From positions 1,550,001 through 1,614,000 of the forward strand of contig BLLK01000051.1 of the NCBI GenBank assembly GCA_021927905.1: a stretch of 64,000 nt of DNA. Reading direction: 5' to 3'. The notes below the pieces were generated by a model, which saw only the letters and a program-made list of their open reading frames with translations, was not told where the DNA came from and did not search any database. This document shows, in pieces, positions 43,059 to 53,347 of the stretch. This DNA is from Chaetoceros tenuissimus. Taxonomy: Eukaryota; Bacillariophyta; Thalassiosirophyceae; Chaetocerotales; Chaetocerotaceae. Numbering within the stretch: position 1 is the first letter of the stretch; the number at the start of each line of letters is the position of its first letter. The translations under genes and the position numbers were made by a program.

Positions 43059-44795
43059 TCAAAAGGAAGCACATGTAAGACTTCCAGTACCAGTCAAGAC
43101 AGAGACATGATCATCAGGAAACGCATTGCACATATTCTGATGTACCGTCAAGTCACCTCTATTTCTCGCAATGTAGAAATAAAAACTAAGGTTTGGACAT
43201 GTCGAAGTCAAATCCGGCACAACATCCAATTCATTATCCGTCAAATAAAGTGACTGCAATCGGGGCAAAGTAATTTGTGGCAAAGCCCCTGTCAACTGAT
43301 TATTAAACAATGAAACATATTCGACCTTTGATAATCCATCCATGATTGGAATCGTTCCCGACAAGGCATTGTTGTGTACAATAAAATGAATCAATTCATC
43401 CATTTTCAAAAGAGGCAATTCACCCGATAAAGATTTACCACTGAGTCCGATATAAGTTGTACGATTGTTTGCATCGCAGTCAATACCCGTCCATCCACTA
43501 TTGCAATGATCTTCAGCTGGAATGGTAAAGTTCCAACTAAGATTATTGATACATGCTGCTTCTTTGCAGTTTTGATTGTAGAATAATGAAAGAATGAAAC
43601 GATCCTATTTACAACTTCAAGTGAGAACATGTTCATGTCGACTTTGCGCATTTATATCAAAACAATCTGTACTCACCATGAGATAACCAGTATGATTTCC
43701 ATCCAATTTCTCTACAGGATGATTATCCTCTTGAATAAACCATGCCTTGGCAGTATTGAACGCATCCAAATAATTGGAATTCTCGACATCTTCATTTCCA
43801 TATCCCAACTCTTGCCAAATGATTCCTTGTAAATATGGCCATAAAGTTGGATTGAACGAAGGTACCATCGATGGAATATCGGATGGAATCAAACTAGGCT
43901 GATCTGAAGGAATATCGGACGGAAGATCTGAGGGAGTGGTCGATGGTAAATCTGTAGGTGAGATGGAAGGTATTTGAGTCGGTGAGTCTGAAGGAGTAGA
44001 CGTTGGTCTCAAAGTCGGAAATGGCGAAGGTGCTGGTGAAGGTGGTCTACTTGGTGAAATTGTCGGAGTTGTCCCAGTAGGAGATGTAGTTTTTGCAATT
44101 GTAGGTGATGTAGTTTTGGTAATTGTCGGTGAAGGGGTAGTATCACACAAACCGCATGTTCCCGCACATGTATACAGCTGTTGTTCGGGCGTACAATACA
44201 ATCCTTTTCTCTTTTGTGTAATTTCAGGTTTTGGACTTTGAGTGATCCATTCACAATTGTATGGACCTTTTCCATCTCCAATCGCATCAAATTGATACGA
44301 GTCGGAAATGTCCGTACATCTCGTCGATGAAGGAGAAGGTGCTGCTGTTTCATCCTCGACAGTATTTGTACTTTTACATCCACAAGTCGCTGGGCAATTC
44401 AGCATTTGCTGTTGAAAGTTGCAGTACTTGTTGACTCTCTTTGCAGTAATGGAATCTTTCAAAGAAGAAGTGATCCAACTGCATGATTTCATCTTTTCTT
44501 GATTGGAAAGTAGAGGAAACAAATGGTTCGCTGTATCAGTATATGAAACAGACTCCAGAGAAGAACAAGTCAAGGGACAGTTTTTGTATACTTCATGATT
44601 GTATTTCTCATGAGAAGAGTTACAATATCTTTCAATTCGTTCTGTAGATTTACTCAACCAAGTACAATCTTTTGATTTATTCGCGGCTGTCATAAATGTA
44701 AAGCTTGCATTATCCATACAAACTGCATTAGTGAGTGTAGAAGGAAGGACAATAGCAATGAATGCTATAACACCAGCGTTTAAAAACGATACCAT
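43059..44795 (-). CDS. Secreted Cys-rich and leucine-rich repeat protein, two exons
   Basis: Exon 1 43677-44795 and exon 2 43059-43604 join at a GTGAGT-TAG intron of 72 bp, phase 0, for 554 residues. ATG 44795 opens a signal peptide (M-V-S-F-L-N-A-G-V-I-A-F). Three Cys-rich modules of about 35 residues follow (C-x-W-L/I ... R-x-x-Y-C ... C-P-x-T-C), similar in spacing to ShKT-like modules common in diatom surface proteins. Then comes a long P-S-x-x-P-S spacer. Exon 2 holds an LRR region with an N-S-G-W-T-G-I-D-C cap and L-x-x-N-x-L-x-G-x-x-P repeats, as in plant LRR receptor ectodomains, but no membrane helix or kinase. A secreted adhesion or recognition protein is likely. Confidence 0.75.
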
Positions 44796-45169
44796 GTTGA
44801 AGCATATATTCAAATACAAATTCAATAGCTGTTTGTGTAATTGAAAATGTTCTTTATTCGAGTGATGGAAAGATGAAAAAAGTGAGAAAAAATACGGGGC
44901 TGATACGTTGAGACATCCGTTGTAAAGCTATTTTTCCGTTGACAAGTGTCACCGCGATCCACATGAGGCTATTTTTATGATAATTGAGAAATATAGCCAG
45001 ATAATGTTATGTGGCACCCGCGCCACTTTTTTTGAAGAATGAATTTTTCATGGCGCCACTTTGCCTCTCTTGAGATGGCGCTTCTTTTTCTTGCATATCT
45101 TTTCCATCAGTTCATAAAAAGATCAAGTAAACTATTGAAAGACTCACTCTATAGATATTTATTAGCATC
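44796..45169. promoter_or_regulatory. Divergent promoter interval
   Basis: About 375 bp between the LRR gene start (minus) and the coiled-coil gene (plus). TGGCGCCAC/GTGGCACCCGCGCCAC-like GC boxes occur at about 45011-45080 (GGCGCCACTTT, GATGGCGC). Confidence 0.35.
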
Positions 45170-46188
45170 ATGTTCTTCTTCAACTACGGTTTCGATGATT
45201 TCGGTCCTCCAAATAGACGCAACTGGGCTGACAAATCTCAAGGTAAGAAATTGACACAAGAAGAATAAGTAATATATGTTTACTGCTGCTAGAGTTCTTG
45301 AATTCTCATCTCTCTCCTCTATTTCTCGTGTTAGCTGCAATTGGACGTGAACAGGCAGCCATTCGTACTTTTCAAGAAACGTTTCTGCCACAAGCAAGAC
45401 AAGCAACCTCCTTTCCATTCACCATCGAAGGACTCATTGCTCCTGAAAATCATCTCACTGATGCTTGTTGGAGAACTTTCAAACAAACTGTTGTCGCACA
45501 TGGATGTACAGCTAAACGTCGTGAAATTACTCCCATGGAAAAACAGGCTCTGAGAAGTCAAGCACGCAAGGGGAAAATGTATGCTATAAATGTTTCCATT
45601 GCTTGTCATCCTGACCAAGCTGTTCACAAACTCAAAGAGAAGCAGGCCAAGGCTGATTTGAAAAAGAAGGAAAAGGAAGAAGCGAAAAAAGTGAAGGAGC
45701 AGCAGGAGAAGGATATGAAGGCTCTTGTCGAACAGGAGTATAATATGCTGGAAGAACATGTCTTTTCTGGTCAAAAGAGAAGTGTTCCTGCTGAGGAAAG
45801 TGAAGTGACTGGAAAGGAAACAAACGAGGCTCCTCCTGTAGCAGCAAAGAAACTCAAGTTGGAAGCACCTATTGCGAGATTGATTCAACGTTGTGATACT
45901 GTTTACTCTACTAAAAAGAGTGATCTCTATTCCAAGATTGCAAAAGAAAAGGCTACTGAAAAGGCAAAGCTATTGAAGGAACTCGAGGATAAATTTCAGG
46001 AAAAGACCAAGGAAGAAGTGGCAAAGTTGAATGAGGAGTGTGATTATATGAAGCAAGTTGTCAAGGATGTATCGGAAGGAAAAGATATTCCTGAAAAAGT
46101 TGATTCTAGTGCTATTCTAGATACCAAAATTGCTGCTTCTGCTGTCGCCTCCTCTACTGCTGCCTCTTCCACTGCAATCGCTCAGTAG
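45170..46188 (+). CDS. Charged coiled-coil protein, two exons
   Basis: Exon 1 45170-45242 (M-F-F-F-N-Y-G-F-D-D-F-G-P-P-N-R-R) and exon 2 45335-46188 join through a GTAAGA-TTAG intron, giving 308 residues. Around residues 125-165 and 205-275 are long Lys/Glu/Ala-rich heptad patterns that should form coiled coils. The N-terminal 100 residues (A-A-I-G-R-E-Q-A-A-I-R-T-F) look folded. There is a basic Lys-rich stretch that could be a nuclear signal. I do not recognise the family. Confidence 0.65.
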
Positions 46189-46520
46189 ATGTTGTATACC
46201 AAACTGGTCTAGCTCTAGCTGTCAAGCCATGGAGTGAAAATATATTTGTTGACGATTAATTGAGTCTGTATCTACCGCAAGGAGCTCAATCTGTACTACT
46301 TTGAACTACATCTCGGATTAGCATAGCTGTATCATTATACTGTATCGGATAAGCTATCTATGCTAATATGTAATGTAAAACAATATTGAAATACTACGCG
46401 CAATAGACTTCGATTAAGGTATTTCAACATAAACAATCTGGATATGTTTCTTTTCTTATGAATAATGTGCCTACTTTATAATTATTATAAATACTAGAAA
46501 GAAAAAGTAACTTCCTAAGT
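46189..46520. other. Convergent intergenic region
   Basis: About 330 bp. It contains an imperfect inverted repeat (TTAGCATAGCTGTATC near 46318 and GATAAGCTATCTATGCTAA near 46347) that may act as a 3' end signal for one or both genes. Confidence 0.4.
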
Positions 46521-48860
46521 CTACTTCTTCTTGGTTGGAAGCTTACGATCATTCGCAGTAGCAATTTGACCTCCTCCTCCACCTCCTCCAAACAGATCGT
46601 ACATGTGCTGAATGGTCATTTCTTCAAAAGAAGTGCGTCCTCTTGGAAATGCTACAAAGAATGGTGGATACACCATTTCATGCTCAGGATGCGGATGCTT
46701 CATTTCGGCATAGTGGTCAATACTTGCAAGTCCAATCTTTTGCAATGCTCTTCGGAACAAGGATGGTTTCTTGGGAGCAATGTATGGATGATTCATGAGA
46801 TCCTTGAGAGTTTCATCGCATAAATGATCAATTCTCATCACTTGTCTCTTTCCCAATAGAAATGTTTTGTACCTGACGGAATGGAAAAAGTCAATGAGGT
46901 CATTGACGTCCATATCACCTGAATTCTCTACTCCCACTACTGAGATTGTTTCATCTAGCAAAAGTGGTCGTGCACTATGAAGAATCGCAAATTGCTTCTC
47001 AGCGGAAACTCCATCGACATGAAAATAAGGAATGACATGATTGGTACGGTCTACAGCTGTATCAGTCATGAGTGCAAGGGATTCAGGACTATTGTTGTCA
47101 TCCCTTTCCAAGTAAGGATTTAAAAGTTTCTTGAGAGAAAAGTAGGAAATACGCGAGTCCTCGTTCACATCAAATTTCGGATCAAAGCCACCACTTCCAT
47201 CGACATCTTCTTGATCTTGCATGACACGTCGTTTCCGTTCATCTCGTCGTCTAGCTTCCAAGACAGCATCATCATCAATAGTCGTAACATCTGTGCCAAA
47301 GGTATCATCATCATTGGCATGAAACATTTCTTCCTCCATGGCAACAGCTACATCATCATCGTCCACATAAGCATTGACCAAACCAGCCTTTTCACCATTA
47401 CTATCAAAAATATGAACATTGGAAGATTTGACATGATTCTGAAATCGTTGTTCGATACTATCAACAGGACCATACTGTAATGCTCGATCGGTATGATCTC
47501 TAGGCTTGACTGTCGGTGCCTGTTCATCATCGGCAATGATGTATAGTTTGGTTCGGAATTTACCTCTCGGTGGCCAATATTTCAAAGCAGCTTCTGCCAA
47601 ATGTCCTCCATCTCTTGTACCCGCAAACACTAAATGTTGTTGAATACCTAAATTGGGCCGATAGGAATCTGCCACAGATGAAATAAATCTCAGTATAAGT
47701 TTGACTTGTCCTTTGGTTCGATATGTTCCTCCTTTTTCAAGTTTCGGCGGTGATGGTGCCAATTTCGGCGTCCCATCTTTATTCTTGGCACCAGGTTTGA
47801 CCTCTTCGTAATCTGGATTGAATTCATCTGGATCCTGTTTGTCAATAAACATATTCAACACACATTGTCTATTATTCAATCGACGATCAGGTGACCATTC
47901 AAATCCCTTTGGTTTGGTAATTTTATCCACATGTTTCTTGGCATGTTTGTGAATTTTGGCGGTATGGGTATTCTCCGAAAAGGAAATTAAAAGGATTGGC
48001 ACTAATACAATGAGTAACTTTTGTAGAGATCCAGAATTAGTAAAGAATTGATGTCGATTCATGGTAGTCTTGAGTTTTTTCGATTGCATACGAAGTGTAA
48101 ATTGAATCGCCTTGTTCATTCCCTTTTGTTGAACCAATTTTTGCAGTGAAAGATTGGCGGTATCTCTTGGTAATTCTACTGGCAATACATCTTTTTGTAA
48201 AGGATGATGATGATTCATGGGTCCAATTCCTATTCCTATCGAGGTAGCTTTGGACTGTTTCAGTGCTTCTTGCTGTTGTTCCGTTGCTAGATTGATGGCA
48301 TTGGCCCATGTGATGCTTCGTGAGACCGTGGATCGTTTCATGTTTTGTGCGACATTTGGTGACGTAGAATGACCCTCTTGTGTAGTACTAGTATGAAGTG
48401 GCTGCCTTGTAGTAGAAGTAATGTTGTCCGTGTTGCTTTCACTGGAACTTATGCTATTCGATAATGTAAATACACTTGATGAAGAAGATGAATGCTGAGA
48501 AGCATCTGACAAAGAAGCAACTTCATCGTTTCCATTCAAAGGTCGGAATCTGTCGGTGAAATTGGTCAAGTTTCGGAGTGAAAGATGACCGCCAGGATTC
48601 ACATTTGTTGTTGTAGTAGAAGATCTAGTAGAAGCTTCTACTTGACTGTCATTAGCTTGCCTTGATGTGTTATGAAGAGAGTTATGAGGTTGAAAAGCCG
48701 CAGTTCCATTTGCAATTGCAGCATAAGGATCGACTCGATGTAAATGACCGCGAGATCTACCTGGCCGAGTCACGAGAGGAGTCGTTCGAGTTACTGGAGC
48801 ATCAAAGTGCAGAGCTCTTCTTCTTCGTTGAGGTGATGATGAGGATGACGATATGTCCAT
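46521..48860 (-). CDS. Large type II membrane protein, unknown enzymatic-like domain
   Basis: 779 residues, single exon. Residues 1-260 are Ser/Thr/Asn-rich and disordered. A hydrophobic segment (L-Q-K-L-L-I-V-L-V-P-I-L-L-I-S-F) at about 278-293 is the single anchor. The luminal part has H-L-V-F-A-G-T-R-D-G-G-H-L-A-E-A-A-L-K-Y-W-P-P, an acidic insert, and a conserved-looking end (F-L-L-G-K-R-Q-V-M-R-I-D-H-L-C-D-E-T-L, Y-P-P-F-F-V-A-F-P-R-G-R). This looks like a secretory-pathway enzyme such as a methyltransferase or glycosyltransferase, but I cannot assign it. The unusually long cytoplasmic N-terminus is notable. Confidence 0.65.
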   Translation of the reverse strand: MDISSSSSSPQRRRRALHFDAPVTRTTPLVTRPGRSRGHLHRVDPYAAIANGTAAFQPHNSLHNTSRQANDSQVEASTRSSTTTTNVNPGGHLSLRNLTNFTDRFRPLNGNDEVASLSDASQHSSSSSSVFTLSNSISSSESNTDNITSTTRQPLHTSTTQEGHSTSPNVAQNMKRSTVSRSITWANAINLATEQQQEALKQSKATSIGIGIGPMNHHHPLQKDVLPVELPRDTANLSLQKLVQQKGMNKAIQFTLRMQSKKLKTTMNRHQFFTNSGSLQKLLIVLVPILLISFSENTHTAKIHKHAKKHVDKITKPKGFEWSPDRRLNNRQCVLNMFIDKQDPDEFNPDYEEVKPGAKNKDGTPKLAPSPPKLEKGGTYRTKGQVKLILRFISSVADSYRPNLGIQQHLVFAGTRDGGHLAEAALKYWPPRGKFRTKLYIIADDEQAPTVKPRDHTDRALQYGPVDSIEQRFQNHVKSSNVHIFDSNGEKAGLVNAYVDDDDVAVAMEEEMFHANDDDTFGTDVTTIDDDAVLEARRRDERKRRVMQDQEDVDGSGGFDPKFDVNEDSRISYFSLKKLLNPYLERDDNNSPESLALMTDTAVDRTNHVIPYFHVDGVSAEKQFAILHSARPLLLDETISVVGVENSGDMDVNDLIDFFHSVRYKTFLLGKRQVMRIDHLCDETLKDLMNHPYIAPKKPSLFRRALQKIGLASIDHYAEMKHPHPEHEMVYPPFFVAFPRGRTSFEEMTIQHMYDLFGGGGGGGQIATANDRKLPTKKK

Positions 48861-49594
48861 TGTTATGAATTATATATATAAGGTATAGATAGAGTGCTTC
48901 TAGTTAGTTATCTAACAACAGTCGCAATAGGAATCACCGTTTGTTGAATGAAAAGCGTGGTGGTCTGCAACACAAATGAGTTGTGTTTTCCTCTTCTTTG
49001 GATCGGCATCGTCTTCTCTAGTCAGTCACTGACGGAGAAAATATTTTAGAAGAGTCATTAACTTTTTAGTCTGAAATATTCTTGCTTTTAGCTATTTGAT
49101 TCTGATTCAAGATGAGAACACGACTGCTGATGCAAAAGCACTTCACATTTTCTATTTTCTTGAAAAAGATGATGCACGAGGTGAAAAATAGATGGTTGAT
49201 TCACGATGAGAAGGAAAAGCAAGGGAACAGCATACATTACACGTAATTTTAAACAGTATCTCATAAATGGCCTGAACCATGATATTTGAATCTTCTATTT
49301 ACATTTGAGAGGATGTAGATGCATGAAGCAAATTCTCGCTCGACCAGAATCCCATATCTCACCAGGCAACATAGAGGGAAATGAAAAGTGCAAGTAATTT
49401 TAGCTAGCTGGCATAACAAATGACCTCTCTTCTGAGTTAAAAAATACGCACGTTAAATTTTCATAGCTATTGAGAAGAGTTGCTTTCACTGCCTATTGCA
49501 GCTTTTTATTTTTTATTCAAAGAAGTAAAATTAGTACTAAAGCTTGACCAACTTTACAAGCAAATCAGCCGTTTGTCCTCTGAATACTCTCTTA
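48861..49594. other. Gene-free interval
   Basis: About 730 bp between two minus-strand genes; promoter of the large membrane protein lies at its left edge. No repeat or gene recognised. Confidence 0.35.
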
Positions 49595-50164
49595 CTACAA
49601 TTCGAAAGGGTAGGTATTTCCGGACCACATTGTTTGCTTTGCTTCAATGCCATTCTCAGTGAGAAGATAGACAGTCCTACATCCCCCAACAAGATAAGGC
49701 CATCCGACATGATGAGACAATTTTCCTTTTTGACCTGGTTTAATTTCGGTCCCATTTTTCTTGAAGGCATTGATTTCTTCTTGAGAAATTTCGTGTGATG
49801 TTAAGGTATGAGCAGCAGCTAAAACAGAACCTCCAACTGCTCCAACTACAGTCCATCCCGAAGCAGTCAATCCAGCAATAGTATAGCTTGCTGCAGCAGC
49901 TTCAGCTGCAAGGGTTGCTGTTGCAACAGCAGCTGCGCCATACCCAGCACCAGCAACAAATGCTCCTTCAGCTGCTGCTGCAGCGGCTGCACCAGCAGCT
50001 GGCATGAGACTGGCGGCGCCAGCTGTTGCTGCATAGTATCCGATAGCAGCCCCACCAGTTAAAGCAGCACCCGCAACACTCAATGTTGGTAATACAGACC
50101 CATGAATACCATCCTTGACCCAAATTGTATTATCGGTTTTGTTCTCAATAGTGATAGTTGGCAT
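49595..50164 (-). CDS. Small protein with long Ala/Gly-rich hydrophobic core
   Basis: 189 residues. The N-terminus is a beta-strand-like I-T-I-E-N-K-T-D-N-T-I-W-V-K-D. Residues 30-118 are almost entirely Ala, Gly, Val and Ser, which could insert in a membrane as two or three weak helices. The C-terminus returns to a beta-type domain with I-N-A-F-K-K-N-G-T-E-I-K-P-G-Q-K-G-K-L-S-H-H. It looks like a beta-sandwich with a hydrophobic insertion. Family and function are not recognised. Codon repeats of GCA/GCT suggest the Ala region grew by slippage. Confidence 0.55.
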   Translation of the reverse strand: MPTITIENKTDNTIWVKDGIHGSVLPTLSVAGAALTGGAAIGYYAATAGAASLMPAAGAAAAAAAEGAFVAGAGYGAAAVATATLAAEAAAASYTIAGLTASGWTVVGAVGGSVLAAAHTLTSHEISQEEINAFKKNGTEIKPGQKGKLSHHVGWPYLVGGCRTVYLLTENGIEAKQTMWSGNTYPFEL

Positions 50165-50340
50165 TTTGTCTGGCTTGTGGAATGATATACGTATTGATGT
50201 TTCTCACCTCATTCATGTGTGTCATATGGCGTATGGGTGGTTCACAGCATTCCCTGTCATCATCTCCTGCTAATCCGCATGGGGTCCCTAGAATAGTCAT
50301 CCCCACCCCTCTTTAATGTCTACGACATTTCAATGGAAAA
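50165..50340. other. Intergenic region
   Basis: Short gap between the Ala-rich gene's start and the PnuC fragment; nothing recognised. Confidence 0.3.
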
Positions 50341-50545
50341 TGTCATGACGAGGAGGTGCCATGTTTCCAATTCTCTTAAGGTACATCTCTAAATCATTAT
50401 TCCATTTGATTGGTGATAGAAGTGTGTCGTTGAGAAAATAGGAAAAGTCCATGATGGAAAATATCGCCATGACGATACCGAATATGGTCACAAATATACG
50501 CTGATATTCTTGAAGGAAGCTTAGTGCCTCAAATAATCATGCTGA
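50341..50545 (-). pseudogene. Truncated copy of the PnuC-like transporter
   Basis: Nucleotide-level match to 54009-54180 of the gene at 53348-54319, covering its first membrane helix (Y-Q-R-I-F-V-T ... I-M-D-F-S-Y-F-L-N-D). No flanking exon, start or remaining helices exist here. It marks the left edge of the 50-56 kb duplicated block. Confidence 0.75.
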
Positions 50546-50642
50546 TATTCCAGCCGAGTCTCTCTTCATTTATAATAAGGATAGGTTGTGATTGTTTTTG
50601 ATTTCGATGATTCATTCCTAACTCTTTTTCTATTTGTTTTAG

Positions 50643-51448
50643 AAATGAAGTTCGATGTTGTCATTGTAGTTACTACTGCCATGAGTTTGATGAAGCCTGG
50701 GATCAATCCAGCCCAGCAGTAAGTTGTTTGATCATCCTCCCTTATCAAGATCGGACTCATTTTTTGACAAGATGTGTTTGCCAGATGGGGAATATGTGTT
50801 CACTATGGAGGATTGGGGAGGAGATGGACTGACATCTGCCAAGGCTATTTTGGATGCATGGTACTTATTGAGTTATTGTTGATGGTACTCAAGCTGCACA
50901 AGGTGGAGGCAATTTTGGAAGTAGTGAGTTGACAATATTTTCAGTACCTGTACCAAAGGTGGATTATGGTCCATGCCACGAAGTAACTTAGGAAAATGCG
51001 AAGTAACACCCCATACTATTGCTGAATACAAATGTGAAAATACATTCATTAATTTTGCATTTATCCCCCTAGAACTTTGTTCAATGCCAATGCAAACAGA
51101 TGTTTCGAAGTCAATTCTTCTCCAACAACTACATCACCTACAAAGCCTCCAACTTTTCCACCGACATTGACTCCAAGTAGCTCTTTTCCGACCACCCTAT
51201 GTCTCATGATGCTGCGTGTATTGCAACTTGTGATAATGTACTCCTTGATAGTGTCTGCGAAGATGATACTTCATACACTTTCGACTTTGATATATATTCA
51301 AGATCCAGAGAAGAAAACCAAAACCTGTGGATGGCTGACTGCAAATCGAAACAAAACCGAGAAACGTATTGCCAGAGGATATTGTACCAAAGACTTTGAT
51401 GACGGAGCATTAATCAATTCATGTGTCAAGAGCTACAGTCTTTGTTAA
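50643..51448 (+). pseudogene. Broken Cys-rich surface-protein gene
   Basis: A relic spread over several frames: an ATG with a signal-peptide-like start at 50644, C-L-P-D-G-E-Y-V-F-T-M-E-D, a stop, then S-V-P-V-P-K-V-D-Y-G-P-C, a Pro/Thr/Ser spacer, and a Cys module C-G-W-L-T ... R-x-x-Y-C like those in the LRR gene at 43059-44795. At least four frame changes or stops separate these pieces, including one between C-E-D-D-T-S-Y-T-F and the C-G-W module. Such a gene cannot make a full protein. Confidence 0.65.
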
Positions 51449-51948
51449 GTTGCTTTTATATTTTTACATTGCATTAGATCAATGAGGTAGTGGCCTAGTT
51501 TTAATAGTCATGTCAAGATTTTAAAATTATCAGTCATCATAAAATACTAAATATTTTTTAATAGGTAGTATCGAGGAAAGTATTTTCATCATTTTCATAA
51601 ATACTATTATTTGTATTTCTTTGTTGTGTACTATCTTGAAAGAAATTGAAATAAGAAGCAGAATAAAGATATTGAAGAATACTGTTATTGAGATTATTAC
51701 ACTTCTACAAGTACATGTAATCGTACGAACATTTCTAAAATCATGAAAAAGTGATTACTAAATTTATACGACATTTATCCTAACGGCTACGTTATAGGTG
51801 TCTTTCAATTTGAATTTTCCCGTGAACAACAACGGCTTTTGTTCCGTGTTTCATGTTTTTGTTCTTTGAATACTACTGTAAACATACTACTCGTACACAT
51901 GCTAGGTAATCATATTCGACTGAGTGATTATTAAGAATAGAAAGAAGA
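51449..51948. promoter_or_regulatory. Duplicated promoter region, copy 1
   Basis: 500 bp. The part at 51752-51850 (GTGATTACTAAATTTATACG and onward to CTTTCAATTTGAATTTTC) matches 54721-54795 upstream of the paralog, so the promoter was duplicated with the gene. Confidence 0.55.
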
Positions 51949-53199
51949 ATGATGATGCTCTCTAGAAACACAGTTGCACTGCTGCTATCAGCGTCATTAC
52001 CAGTTGTACACATCCAAGCATTTTCTTCGACAGCAGGGAGACGAACATCTCATTTTATGAATCCTTTATTCTACAAAGATGTCAACAAAGATGATGAAAT
52101 TTATACATTTCCAAATAATCTTGACTTACCTGAAATGTCACATGATTGGAAGCCGGAGATGCCATCGTATCCTCAAGGCATCTCTCCTTTTGATGGTTTT
52201 GAAGAGTCGCTTGGACAAGAAAGCAGTCAGCTAGAGCATGATATTTCATCGCCTTTGTCTGAAGGTGAACAAGATGGTCTTGATCAACATTTGATAGCTA
52301 CTCCAGCATTAGAAACCTCTACAAAGACAATTAGAAGCAAGACGAAAATGTACAAACGCGGAGGTAGTTCATTGAATGTTCAAAAACATAAGAGACCACA
52401 ATTGAAAACAGATGAAGCCAGTCGTCATCTGTCATCCAATGTATCATGGCTCCCTGCAACCTTAGCAACTTCACAGGGAAACTCTGTGATGGAGCATGTG
52501 CAAACAAAACCAGTTGTTTTAGCTTCTTCACCTAAAATCTCGAGTAAAAGTACTACTCCTGATCAGTCTGATGAAGATTCTTTACGCCAGTCACCTATCA
52601 AACGTTTCTGTATCAAACATTTCTCATCCATTAGTGATAGCTATGAGGAATTCAATAAGAAGGTATTTAATTATGGAGAAGTATCGCAGTTCGGTGCAAA
52701 ATTAGATTACATGGTTTCTCAACAAAAAATCGCTTTGCTCCAAATGGCCATCAGTGATAGCTATGAGGAATTCAATAAGAAGGTACTTAATTATGGAGAA
52801 GTATCACAGTTCGCTTCAAAATTAGAGTACATGGTTTCTCAACGAAAAATCGCTTTGCTCCAAATTGCTTCCATCTTAAATAAAACTGTCAGAAGATGGA
52901 AAAGAATAGCTAACAAAGAACTTAGACATACAATTGCTAGGATCTATGCTCTCATCTCAAATATGGATTTGGCAAGTTACAGATTACCACGTCTCAAGAC
53001 GTCTCTTTTCCGAAAATCAATCAAGAAACAGGACAATGCTTTCATTGCTGCTATACCTACGGCTTCTGCTTCTAGCAAATATCTTTCAAGTTTGAGAGTG
53101 AGCATCGCTACCTCAACACTCGAGAAACCAACCCTTGCAACCATAAGGTATCTCGATGTGTTATCTAACAACATTCATTTTGATGAGGTTGCTTTCTAG
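51949..53199 (+). CDS. Plastid-targeted-like protein, family with shared N-terminus, member 1
   Basis: 416 residues. M-L-S-R-N-T-V-A-L-L-L-S-A-S-L plus I-Q-A-F-S-S-T-A is a signal peptide followed by the A-F cleavage motif used for diatom plastid import. A strongly conserved block follows (L-F-Y-K-D-V-N-K-D-D-E-I-Y-T-F-P-N-N, E-M-P-S-Y-P-Q-G-I-S-P-F) that is nearly identical in the gene at 54901-55854. After about residue 80 the two diverge completely. Here the C-terminal region has a disordered Ser-rich stretch, two tandem 40-residue repeats and a basic end. Function unknown. Confidence 0.65.
   Translation: MMMLSRNTVALLLSASLPVVHIQAFSSTAGRRTSHFMNPLFYKDVNKDDEIYTFPNNLDLPEMSHDWKPEMPSYPQGISPFDGFEESLGQESSQLEHDISSPLSEGEQDGLDQHLIATPALETSTKTIRSKTKMYKRGGSSLNVQKHKRPQLKTDEASRHLSSNVSWLPATLATSQGNSVMEHVQTKPVVLASSPKISSKSTTPDQSDEDSLRQSPIKRFCIKHFSSISDSYEEFNKKVFNYGEVSQFGAKLDYMVSQQKIALLQMAISDSYEEFNKKVLNYGEVSQFASKLEYMVSQRKIALLQIASILNKTVRRWKRIANKELRHTIARIYALISNMDLASYRLPRLKTSLFRKSIKKQDNAFIAAIPTASASSKYLSSLRVSIATSTLEKPTLATIRYLDVLSNNIHFDEVAF
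52631..52870. repeat. In-frame 120-bp tandem duplication
   Basis: Two adjacent 120-bp copies with few differences encode I-S-D-S-Y-E-E-F-N-K-K-V ... K-I-A-L-L-Q twice. Most differences between copies change the protein conservatively (Phe/Leu, Asp/Glu, Gln/Arg). Confidence 0.85.
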
Positions 53200-53347
53200 A
53201 TTTATGCTTCTTGGAAAGGGAGATAGATTCTTAATGCGTAGTGCTAATACCTAACTTTTTCAAGTTTGAAAAGCTTCAGTATCAAGCTCAACGAGAATGT
53301 TAAATTTTATAAACTAATTGGCTCTATAAGCTAGTCCTTGTTGAATT

